From an uncultured Bacteroidales bacterium (GTDB lineage: Bacteria; Bacteroidota; Bacteroidia; Bacteroidales; Muribaculaceae): DNA of 24,103 nucleotides. Location of the stretch: NCBI GenBank assembly GCA_900549375.1, contig URNY01000022.1, forward strand, positions 1 through 24,103. Direction: 5' to 3'. Both the position numbers and the translations under genes were made by a program. The notes under the pieces are model-generated. The model was not told the DNA's origin. It searched no databases and worked only from the letters and a program-made list of their open reading frames with translations. Positions 16,236 to 23,206 of the stretch are shown piece after piece. Numbering within the stretch: position 1 is the first letter of the stretch; every line of letters starts with the position of its first letter.

Positions 16236-17522
16236 ATGAAGATTGAAAAAGTAATTGGTCGCGAGATTCTTGATTCACGCGGCAACCCGACAGTTGAAGT
16301 AGATGTAATCCTCGAAAGCGGCGTTATGGGACGCGCAGCCGTTCCCTCCGGTGCATCCACAGGCGAGAACGAGGCTCTCGAGCTCCGCGACGGCGACAAA
16401 TCGCGCTACATGGGCAAAGGCGTTCAGAAAGCAGTGGCCAATGTAAACGGCCCGATCGCCGACGCTCTCCGCGGTCACAGCGCCCTCGATCAGATCGGCG
16501 TTGACCAGATCATGCTCGACCTCGACGGCACTCCCACGAAGTCCAACCTCGGCGCCAACGCCATCCTCGGTGTTTCGCTTGCTACAGCTAAGGCTGCCGC
16601 CAACTATCTCGACATGCCTCTCTACCGCTATATCGGCGGATGCGACACATATGTTCTCCCCGTTCCGATGATGAACATCATCAATGGCGGTGCACACTCC
16701 GACGCTCCTATCTGCTTCCAGGAGTTCATGATTCGTCCTGTAGGCGCATGCTGCTTCAAAGAGGGTATCCGCATGGGCACAGAGGTGTTCCATAACCTCA
16801 AGAGCGTGCTCAAAGCCCGCGGCCTCTCCACCGCAGTCGGCGATGAAGGCGGTTTCGCTCCCAACCTCGACGGCACTGAGGATGCGCTCAATGTCATCAT
16901 CGAAGCTATCAAGAAAGCCGGCTACGAGCCCGGAAAGGATGTGACAATCGGTCTTGACTGCGCTTCTTCCGAGTTCTATCATGACGGTGTTTACGACTAC
17001 ACATGGAAGCAGGGTCCCGACGCTCCCAAACGCACAAGCGAGGAGCAGGCCAAATTCCTCGAGGAGCTCGTTAATAAATATCCTATCGACTCTATCGAGG
17101 ACGGTATGGATCAGAACGACTGGAAAGGCTGGAAGATCCTTACAGACCTTATCGGCAACCGCTGCCAGCTCGTGGGCGATGACCTGTTCGTTACCAACGT
17201 GAAATATCTTGAGAAAGGTATCGAAGAGGGTTGCGCAAACTCCATCCTCGTGAAGGTTAACCAGATCGGTTCTCTCACAGAGACTCTGCGCGCCGTGCAG
17301 ATGGCTCAGCGCAACAACTACACCGCTGTTATCTCCCACCGTTCGGGCGAGACAGAGGATGCCACAATCGCCGACATCGCAGTTGCGATGAACGCAGGTC
17401 AGATCAAGACCGGTTCCGCAAGCCGTTCCGACCGTATGGCCAAATACAACCAGCTTCTCCGCATCGAGGAGGAACTCGGCGACCGCGCTGTTTACGGCTA
17501 TCGCAAGATTGCCCGCAAGTAA
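16236..17522 (+). CDS. eno: Enolase (phosphopyruvate hydratase)
   Basis: A 428-aa glycolytic enzyme that converts 2-phosphoglycerate to phosphoenolpyruvate; the length is usual for bacterial enolase. Visible family signatures are the N-terminal EILDSRGNPTVEVDV (10-24), the catalytic acid Glu204 in VGDEGGFAPN, metal ligands Asp241 in GLDCASSEF, Glu288 in SIEDGM and Asp315 in VGDDLFVTN, the catalytic base Lys340 in ILVKVNQIGS, and SHRSGETED (367-375). It uses a narrow, GC-rich set of codons compared with the neighbouring tolC or acyltransferase genes, as expected for a highly expressed gene; this is also why a long open frame appears on its opposite strand. It is transcribed alone and converges with the tsf end of the ribosomal cluster. 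Confidence 0.99.
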   Translation: MKIEKVIGREILDSRGNPTVEVDVILESGVMGRAAVPSGASTGENEALELRDGDKSRYMGKGVQKAVANVNGPIADALRGHSALDQIGVDQIMLDLDGTPTKSNLGANAILGVSLATAKAAANYLDMPLYRYIGGCDTYVLPVPMMNIINGGAHSDAPICFQEFMIRPVGACCFKEGIRMGTEVFHNLKSVLKARGLSTAVGDEGGFAPNLDGTEDALNVIIEAIKKAGYEPGKDVTIGLDCASSEFYHDGVYDYTWKQGPDAPKRTSEEQAKFLEELVNKYPIDSIEDGMDQNDWKGWKILTDLIGNRCQLVGDDLFVTNVKYLEKGIEEGCANSILVKVNQIGSLTETLRAVQMAQRNNYTAVISHRSGETEDATIADIAVAMNAGQIKTGSASRSDRMAKYNQLLRIEEELGDRAVYGYRKIARK

Positions 17523-17613
17523 TCCAGCCGACTCCAATCTAAAACATGAATACACGATAGATCGGAAGCAGATGCTCTCCGGCCCGATTATTCTTCTATA
17601 TAAGAGAAGGGGA

Positions 17614-18606
17614 TTAGTCCTGGTTGAGGTTTACGCGTTTGAACTCAACGGCAACGAGGCCTTTCATCTCTTTGTCGAGATACTGGCCAACCGTGATGGT
17701 TGCATCGCGATGGTATTCCTGCTCGAGAAGCACGTTCTCTTTGTAATACTTGTTGATACGGCCGTTCACGATGTTGTCGATCATCTGCTGCGGGAGGTTG
17801 GCAGCTTTCTTCTCGGCGGCCTCGGCCATGATCACGCGGGCTTTGGCGGCATCCTCTTCGGTGATCCAGCCTTTGGTGATGTTGGAAGCGATGTGGTCGT
17901 CGCTGTCGAAGTGGTTGGGGTTGAAGCCGGCTTTCTTGAGAGCTGCCTCAACAGCCTTGTGAACCTGCTCGCTCTTAGTCTTCTCGATAGCCACAGTCTT
18001 CTCCTCTTCGATAACGGCGGCGGGAACGGACTCGCGGTTTACGGCCACGGGGTTCATGGCTGCCACCTGCATTGCCACTTCCTTGCCTACCTCGGCGGGA
18101 ACGCCTTCGAGGTTGAAACCTACGATTGTAGCAAGTTTATTGCCGAGGTGATCGTAGGCGGCTACGCTGGGAGCGCTGATGCACTCGTAGGCGCCGAGCT
18201 CCATTTTCTCACCTGTCTTACCGATCTCATCGGTGATGTGCTCCTCAACCGTGCGGTTGTCGAGCTTGAGGGCCTTAACCTCGTCGAGAGTCTTTGCTCC
18301 GGCTGCTACCGCAGCGTCGAGGATCTGTTTTGTAAGGGCGCGGAACGATTCGTTCTTGGCAACGAAGTCGGTTTCGCATTTCAGGGCCACGATAGCGGCG
18401 AATCCCTCCTTGGTCTCGGAGAGAACGCAACCCTCTGCTGCCTGACGGTCCTCACGCTTGGCGGCTACTGCCTGACCTTTCTTGCGGATAATTTCGATAG
18501 CGGCCTGAATGTCGCCGTCGGTCTCTGCAAGTGCATTCTTGCAATCCATCATGCCTGCGCCGGTCATGTTGCGCAGTTTCTTGATATCTTCTATGCTTAC
18601 TGCCAT
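17614..18606 (-). CDS. tsf: Elongation factor Ts
   Basis: A 330-aa guanine-nucleotide exchange factor for EF-Tu. The N-terminal UBA-like domain is MAVSIEDIKKLRNMTGAGMM followed by DCKNALAETDGD, and the EF-Tu contacting TDFV motif is seen in ALKCETDFVAKNESFRAL. The length is typical for Bacteroidota, longer than the E. coli protein. It is the last gene of the rplM-rpsI-rpsB-tsf cluster, 87 bp after rpsB, with a strong hairpin built of 9-bp repeats in that gap. Between its stop and enolase (17523-17613) the two genes converge; only a weak hairpin (CTTCT/AGAAG near 17593-17608) is seen there. Confidence 0.98.
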   Translation of the reverse strand: MAVSIEDIKKLRNMTGAGMMDCKNALAETDGDIQAAIEIIRKKGQAVAAKREDRQAAEGCVLSETKEGFAAIVALKCETDFVAKNESFRALTKQILDAAVAAGAKTLDEVKALKLDNRTVEEHITDEIGKTGEKMELGAYECISAPSVAAYDHLGNKLATIVGFNLEGVPAEVGKEVAMQVAAMNPVAVNRESVPAAVIEEEKTVAIEKTKSEQVHKAVEAALKKAGFNPNHFDSDDHIASNITKGWITEEDAAKARVIMAEAAEKKAANLPQQMIDNIVNGRINKYYKENVLLEQEYHRDATITVGQYLDKEMKGLVAVEFKRVNLNQD

Positions 18607-18629
18607 TTTTTTCTTGAATATTAAAAAGT

Positions 18630-18674
18630 AAGGACTTTAAGGACCTTAAGGTCTTTAAAGTCCTTAAAGACATT
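18630..18674 (-). repeat. Five 9-bp degenerate repeats forming a hairpin between rpsB and tsf
   Basis: On the plus strand the units read AAGGACTTT, AAGGACCTT, AAGGTCTTT, AAAGTCCTT, AAAGACATT. The first four fold into a hairpin: a 16-bp stem (18630-18645 with 18650-18665, one mismatch) around TTAA. No U-tract follows it in the direction of transcription, so a simple intrinsic terminator is not supported. It may trim or attenuate transcript between rpsB and tsf. Confidence 0.75.
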
Positions 18675-18693
18675 TGATTTAATTACAATTGGA

Positions 18694-19548
18694 TCAAGCC
18701 TCAGCCTCGGCTGCGGGAGCCTCCTCGACTTTGACTTCCTCCTTCACCTCAACCTCGGCGGGAGCGGCTGCGCGTTCCTCGTTGCGGCGCACGCGACGGC
18801 GTTTGCCGGGAGCGGGAGCATCGCCCTCCTCTTTATCCTCGGGGGCGTCGATCTTCTCGATTTTGCGCTCCTCAAGGCCTTCGGCCATGGCGGCGCATAC
18901 GCTGTCGAGAATGATCTCGATGCTCTTGGAAGCATCGTCGTTTGCGGGGATCACGAAATCGATATCCTCGGGGCTGGAGTTTGTGTCGACAATTGCGAAC
19001 ACGGGGATTCCGAGACGTTTTGCCTCAGCCACGGCGATGTGCTCTTTCATCACGTCCACCACGAAGAGGGCGGAGGGGAGACGGCCGAGGTCGGCGATAG
19101 AACCGAGGTTCTTCTCGAGTTTGGCGCGCTGACGTGTGATCTGGAGTTTCTCGCGTTTCGAAAGGTTGTCGAAAGTGCCGTCTTTCTCCATCTTGTCGAT
19201 GGTGGTCATTTTCTTCACAGCCTTGCGGATTGTGGGGAAGTTGGTGAGCATACCGCCGGGCCAGCGTTCGATAACGTAAGGCATGTTCACTGCCTTAGCT
19301 TTTTCGGCGATAGTCTCTTTGGCCTGTTTCTTGGTAGCGACGAAGAGCACTTTCTTGCCGCTTTTTGCTATCTGTTTGAGAGCTGCGGCTGCCTCTTCGA
19401 TCTTGGCTGCCGTTTTATAAAGATCTATAATGTGGATACCATTGCGCTCCATAAAGATGTAGGGAGCCATTGCGGGATTCCATTTGCGTTTGAGGTGACC
19501 GAAATGACATCCTGCTTCGAGGAGCTGGTCAAATGTAGGTGTTGCCAT
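18694..19548 (-). CDS. rpsB: 30S ribosomal protein S2
   Basis: A 284-aa small-subunit protein. The conserved S2 core opens with FDQLLEAGCHFGHLKRKWNP and contains IHIIDLYKTA, VLFVATKKQAKETI, RWPGGMLTNF and the IPVFAIVDTNSSPEDIDFVI stretch. The last 50 or so residues are a low-complexity tail rich in Ala, Glu and Arg (after DAPEDKEEGDAPAPG), absent from E. coli S2 but, to my knowledge, common in Bacteroidales. It follows rpsI by 126 bp; that gap holds two hairpins. The gap and leader hairpin suggest separate control from rpsI. Confidence 0.98.
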   Translation of the reverse strand: MATPTFDQLLEAGCHFGHLKRKWNPAMAPYIFMERNGIHIIDLYKTAAKIEEAAAALKQIAKSGKKVLFVATKKQAKETIAEKAKAVNMPYVIERWPGGMLTNFPTIRKAVKKMTTIDKMEKDGTFDNLSKREKLQITRQRAKLEKNLGSIADLGRLPSALFVVDVMKEHIAVAEAKRLGIPVFAIVDTNSSPEDIDFVIPANDDASKSIEIILDSVCAAMAEGLEERKIEKIDAPEDKEEGDAPAPGKRRRVRRNEERAAAPAEVEVKEEVKVEEAPAAEAEA

Positions 19549-19582
19549 TTGTTTTTTAGTTTGTTTACGTTCTTTTTAATAC

Positions 19583-19618
19583 AATCCGGGAGTAGGGAAC
19601 GTGTCCATCTTCCGGATT
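19583..19618 (-). promoter_or_regulatory. Hairpin in the rpsB leader
   Basis: On the minus strand AATCCGG (19618-19612) pairs with CCGGATT (19589-19583) around a 22-nt loop. It ends 35 nt before the rpsB ATG and is not followed by a U-tract. By position it could be a leader element for S2 autoregulation, as known in other phyla; no conserved motif was recognised. Confidence 0.4.
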
Positions 19619-19643
19619 TAGATGCTAAACACTTATGCTGAAA

Positions 19644-19661
19644 TTCCGATAGATATCGGAA
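19644..19661 (-). terminator. Palindrome just after rpsI
   Basis: TTCCGATA and TATCGGAA (8-bp arms around 2 nt; in RNA more likely CCGA/UCGG with a 6-nt loop) lie 14 nt beyond the rpsI stop. Only a short TTTC follows, so it would be a weak or partial terminator, or an RNA-processing site. Confidence 0.35.
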
Positions 19662-19674
19662 AATCCGTAGCCGA

Positions 19675-20061
19675 TTAACGTTTGGAGAACTGGAAGCGTT
19701 TGCGAGCCTTGGGACGACCCGGTTTCTTACGCTCTACGGCACGCGGGTCGCGAGTCATGAAACCTTCGGCGCGGAGTGCGCGTTTGTCCTCGGGGTTGAT
19801 TTTCACAAGCGCACGGGCGATAGCGAGGCGGAGTGCTTCCGACTGTCCTTTGTAGCCGCCGCCGTCGAGGTGCGCGTAGATGTCATATTTCTCTGCGCAG
19901 TCGAGAGTCTGAAGCGGCTGCTTCACGATATACTGAAGAATCGAAGAGGGGAAGTACACGTCGAGAGGACGCTTGTCGATAACGATTTTACCGGTACCCT
20001 CGGTGAGATAAACTCGGGCTACGGCTGCTTTGCGGCGGCCAATTGCATTTACTTTTTCCAT
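19675..20061 (-). CDS. rpsI: 30S ribosomal protein S9
   Basis: A 128-aa protein, usual length. It starts MEKVNAIGRRKAAVARVYL with the family's GRRKxAVARV motif, contains the glycine-rich turn GGGYKGQSEALRLAIARAL, and ends in the basic tail KKPGRPKARKRFQFSKR, which reaches the ribosomal P site. It lies 8 bp after rplM and is co-transcribed with it. Confidence 0.98.
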   Translation of the reverse strand: MEKVNAIGRRKAAVARVYLTEGTGKIVIDKRPLDVYFPSSILQYIVKQPLQTLDCAEKYDIYAHLDGGGYKGQSEALRLAIARALVKINPEDKRALRAEGFMTRDPRAVERKKPGRPKARKRFQFSKR

Positions 20062-20069
20062 CTTCTTTC

Positions 20070-20549
20070 TTATTTCATTTTATTGATGTCGATTACTGTA
20101 GGGTTCATGTCGGCGAAGGGGTGTTCTGCCCCGTTGTAGACATAAAGGTTGCGGAGCTGGGCGGCGCCGAGCTTCGTCTTGGGAAGCATTCCCTTCACAA
20201 CTTTGATGAAGAGGGGGTGCTTGCCGGCCTTGACCGTAGTTTTCATCGATTTGCGCATCAGGTCGCCGGGGGTGTATACGCGCTGGCCGCCGGGATAGCC
20301 CGTGTAGCGGAGGTATTCGCGTTTCTCCATTTTGTCGCCGTTCATAACGACTTTGTCGGCGTTGATGATGATTACGTTGTCGCCGCAGTCGAGGTTAGGA
20401 GTGAAGCTGGGCTTGTTCTTGCCGCGCAGAATCTTGGCGACTGTCGAGCAGAGACGGCCGAGCACCTGGTCGGTTGCGTCGATCACCACCCATTTCTTTT
20501 CGATTGTTTCCGGGGTGGCGGATTGTGTCTTATAGCTTAAAGTATCCAC
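20070..20549 (-). CDS. rplM: 50S ribosomal protein L13
   Basis: A 159-aa protein. The L13 core begins at KKWVVIDATDQVLGRLCSTV after a short N-terminal extension (MDTLSYKTQSATPETIE), and includes LRGKNKPSFTPNLDCGD, the GYPGG turn and the MLPKTKLGAAQLRNLYVYNG stretch. It is the first gene of the ribosomal cluster, with a promoter about 115 bp upstream. Confidence 0.98.
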   Translation of the reverse strand: MDTLSYKTQSATPETIEKKWVVIDATDQVLGRLCSTVAKILRGKNKPSFTPNLDCGDNVIIINADKVVMNGDKMEKREYLRYTGYPGGQRVYTPGDLMRKSMKTTVKAGKHPLFIKVVKGMLPKTKLGAAQLRNLYVYNGAEHPFADMNPTVIDINKMK

Positions 20550-20600
20550 TTTTGCTTTTAATGATTAATTGTTGTTGATTAATAGCCATAAAATCAGACA

Positions 20601-20620
20601 GTTGGTCGGCCAAAACCAAC
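20601..20620 (-). promoter_or_regulatory. Small hairpin in the rplM leader
   Basis: GTTGGT and ACCAAC form a 6-bp stem around 8 nt in the roughly 110-nt untranslated leader of rplM. The heptamer TGGCTAT occurs as a direct repeat on either side of it. It could be part of an autoregulatory leader; nothing more specific is visible. Confidence 0.3.
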
Positions 20621-20665
20621 AGCGTCCCATCTTATAGCCAGTTAAACTTGGATATAATCGGCTCG

Positions 20666-20696
20666 CAAAATTAATAAAAATTCCGCTAACTGCAAA
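20666..20696 (-). promoter_or_regulatory. Promoter of the rplM-rpsI-rpsB-tsf cluster
   Basis: TTTG (20696-20693), 19 nt, then TAATTTTG (20673-20666): both boxes and the spacing fit the Bacteroidota consensus. Transcription should start near 20660. The -33 box lies directly beside the acyltransferase stop codon, so the two transcription units are packed without spare sequence. Confidence 0.75.
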
Positions 20697-20697
20697 A

Positions 20698-21759
20698 TTA
20701 TTTTGATTTTAGCTCTTTTTTAAGGAACTTTAATGAAGCCGCTTTAAAGAATATTCCTGAAGGAAGCCGCTCCAATGCTTTATGGTGTAGCCAGCTCAAT
20801 AATATCACCGCAATGATGTAGACTACGAGGTAGAAGAGGGCATGGATTGTGTAGGGGCAGCACATTATTATGACATAGCGAACAAGAGGGTGCACTACGA
20901 ATATACTCGCCGAAATCGTGCCCACCCATGCCATTGCCTTGAAACTGACAAGGCGCGCAAACGTGCAAAAGGAGATAATGGCAAGCAACCCCGAAAGGGG
21001 AGTGAGCCATTTTAAAAGGAAACTTGCTGAGAAAACAATCATAGAGACAATGCAGATAATAGCTTCGGTTTTCCGTTTCGGTGACAGCCGGAGTCTCGCC
21101 ATCAGCATTCCCGCGAAAAAGGAGGGGAGCCACCCTATGAAGTTATGGCGCAGAAACGAGCTTGTCTCGATGCTCATGGCATACACCACAATATAGTTGA
21201 ACAGCAAAGAAAGAACTATGCCAACGGCAAGTCCACGGATACTCAGGCGTTTGATAAGCGGGAAGAGCAGATAGAACTGCATGATCATGCCGAAAAACCA
21301 GTAGACCCCGGGATCGATATTATTCCAGTCGAAAATGTTGATGGTGAGTGTGATTTGTTCAAGAATCCTCAGTGGAGTCACCGTATCGCCGGTTATCAGA
21401 TAATTAAGTCCGAGGAAGATTGCGTAGAGAGGAATCAGCAGGCGAAAGAGTTTGAGCAGGTGGCGCCATTCGAAACGGAAATATTTAAAACCACTCCTCT
21501 CAATTTCCGAATACTTAACCGACAAGCCATAAGCGCTCAGGAAAATGAACAGGGGCACGCCTACCCAACCGGCGAAAGATAGAATCATTGTCGGAAAGTT
21601 CGAAAGCTTGATGAGCCTCAGGAAGTTGTCGATTTGCGATTGCCGGAACTCCATCTCATTGCCCGAAACATGCATAAAAAACTTGGAATAATTATGCAAC
21701 ATTATCATAAGTATTGCATAACCTTTTATTTCGAGGCATTGCCGTTTGCTGAGAATCAT
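20698..21759 (-). CDS. Acyltransferase-3 family membrane protein
   Basis: A 353-aa polytopic membrane protein with about ten hydrophobic segments (for example 13-31, 59-80, 100-121, 151-169, 176-196, 276-297, 303-323). The layout fits the acyltransferase-3 family, which transfers acetyl or other acyl groups to cell-surface sugars or lipids. The N-terminus IKGYAILMIMLHNYSKFF holds the expected histidine (His22) in helix 1, and WVGVPLFIFLSAYGLS in helix 2 is typical. The usual N-terminal Arg-Ile-Asp opening is replaced by Lys/Glu. It starts 3 bp after the cca stop and is likely co-transcribed, though functionally unrelated. Its base composition is richer in A and T than its neighbours, as is common for membrane proteins of surface polysaccharide modification. 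The substrate is unknown. Confidence 0.85.
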   Translation of the reverse strand: MILSKRQCLEIKGYAILMIMLHNYSKFFMHVSGNEMEFRQSQIDNFLRLIKLSNFPTMILSFAGWVGVPLFIFLSAYGLSVKYSEIERSGFKYFRFEWRHLLKLFRLLIPLYAIFLGLNYLITGDTVTPLRILEQITLTINIFDWNNIDPGVYWFFGMIMQFYLLFPLIKRLSIRGLAVGIVLSLLFNYIVVYAMSIETSSFLRHNFIGWLPSFFAGMLMARLRLSPKRKTEAIICIVSMIVFSASFLLKWLTPLSGLLAIISFCTFARLVSFKAMAWVGTISASIFVVHPLVRYVIIMCCPYTIHALFYLVVYIIAVILLSWLHHKALERLPSGIFFKAASLKFLKKELKSK

Positions 21760-21762
21760 ATG

Positions 21763-23202
21763 TCAATTCGAATTTTTTGTGGAAGGATCTTCTGCCGGAT
21801 TTCCGAGATAGCGGGGAGCTATCTGCAGAAGATAGGTCCATGCGTCATCGTGGGTATAGGGTATCTCACCTTCGAGGATGGCTTCTTTGACAGCATCCTT
21901 GAGATCTTTTATCACCGAGGATGGCGGGATATTGAAGTATGCCATGATTTCATTGCCGTCGACAGGAGATTTCCAGTTGCGGAGAGCATCGGCGTCGTTG
22001 ATCTCCTCCATTCTTTTGCGAAGCTTTGCGAAACCTTCGAGCTGGCGGCGCACCTTCGCGGGATTCTTGGAGGTGATGTCGGCCTCTGCGAGAATCATCA
22101 GGTCGTCGAGGTCTTCACCGGCCTCTGTGATGAGGCGGCGCACGCCTGAATCCGACACTCCCTCCTCGCCGACAGATTGCGGACGCATGTGGAGCCCCAC
22201 AAGTTTGGCCACATATTTCATCTTCTCGTTGAGAGGAAGTTTCATCTTCTTGAAAATGCGCGGTATCATTTTCTCTCCGATGAAATTGTGGTTGTGGAAT
22301 GTCCATCCGAGCCGGGCATCATAGCGTTTGGTGGCCGGTTTGCCTATATCATGGAGCAACGCGGCCCATCGCAGCCATTCGTTGTCGCTTTTCAAAGCTA
22401 CATTGTCCACTACCTGCAACGTATGGTAGAAATTGTCCTTATGCCCGCGACCCTCTTTGGTTTCTACTCCCTTCAGCTCGCAGAGACTCGGAAAAATAAG
22501 TTCGAGTAGTCCGGATTCATCAAGGAGCCGCAACCCTACGGAGGGGAGCGGTGAACGCATTATTTTAGAGAGCTCATCGTTGATGCGTTCGCGCGTGATT
22601 ATGGAAATGCGTTCCCGGTTGCGGCGAATGGCCTCGAATGTATCGGGCACGATGGTGAAACCGAGTTGAGAGGCGAAGCGGATGGCCCGCATCATTCTCA
22701 GAGGATCATCGGAAAATGTGATATCCGGATCGAGAGGCGTCCTTATCAATTTATTATGCAGGTCGGTGATGCCACCGAACGGGTCGACAAGCTCTCCGAA
22801 ACGGTTTTCATTCAGGCATACCGCCATTGCATTGACCGTGAAATCGCGTCGGTTCTGGTCATCTTCGAGAGTGCCGTCTTCCACTATCGGGTTGCGGCTT
22901 TCGCGCGAATAAGACTCGCGGCGGGCGCCAACGAATTCGAGTTCGAGTTCGCCCGATCTCACCTGAGCCGTGCCGTAGTTCGCGTAGACGCTCAGACCCT
23001 TGCTGCGGCCCAGCCTTTCGGCCACTTTTTCGGCAAGCTCTATACCGCTTCCGACGGTAACGAAGTCAATGTCGGACGAAGTGCGTCCGAGGAAAATGTC
23101 GCGGACATATCCCCCGACCACATAAACCTCCCGCCCCATGCTGTCGGCAGTCTCGCCGATGAGCCGGAACACCGGATGCTTGAGATCTTCGGCTAAATTC
23201 AT
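21763..23202 (-). CDS. cca: CCA tRNA nucleotidyltransferase with HD domain
   Basis: A 479-aa protein that would add or repair the 3' CCA of tRNAs. The nucleotidyltransferase head domain has VVGGYVRD (28-35) and the metal-binding DID at 44-46. The following family motifs RRDFTVNAMA (118-127) and DDPLRMMRAIRFASQLGF (165-182) define the class II CCA-adding/poly(A) polymerase group. A C-terminal HD domain contains His260 and the His284-Asp285 pair in ALLHDIGKPATKRYD. I favour CCA addition over poly(A) polymerase because of the HD domain and the Bacteroidota context, but the family is hard to split by eye. It starts 4 bp after the M24 peptidase stop. Confidence 0.92.
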   Translation of the reverse strand: MNLAEDLKHPVFRLIGETADSMGREVYVVGGYVRDIFLGRTSSDIDFVTVGSGIELAEKVAERLGRSKGLSVYANYGTAQVRSGELELEFVGARRESYSRESRNPIVEDGTLEDDQNRRDFTVNAMAVCLNENRFGELVDPFGGITDLHNKLIRTPLDPDITFSDDPLRMMRAIRFASQLGFTIVPDTFEAIRRNRERISIITRERINDELSKIMRSPLPSVGLRLLDESGLLELIFPSLCELKGVETKEGRGHKDNFYHTLQVVDNVALKSDNEWLRWAALLHDIGKPATKRYDARLGWTFHNHNFIGEKMIPRIFKKMKLPLNEKMKYVAKLVGLHMRPQSVGEEGVSDSGVRRLITEAGEDLDDLMILAEADITSKNPAKVRRQLEGFAKLRKRMEEINDADALRNWKSPVDGNEIMAYFNIPPSSVIKDLKDAVKEAILEGEIPYTHDDAWTYLLQIAPRYLGNPAEDPSTKNSN

Positions 23203-23206
23203 TTTT

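Noticed and set aside
16275..17555. Long open frame antisense to enolase (426 codons)
   Set aside because: Enolase is certain by motif on the other strand. Its restricted codon use removes stop codons from the opposite strand; the antisense product has no recognisable domain.
17558..17567. AGATCGGAAG between eno and tsf resembles the start of a common sequencing adapter
   Set aside because: Only ten bases match, the following bases differ, and the flanking genes are in normal conserved order; chance is the simplest explanation.
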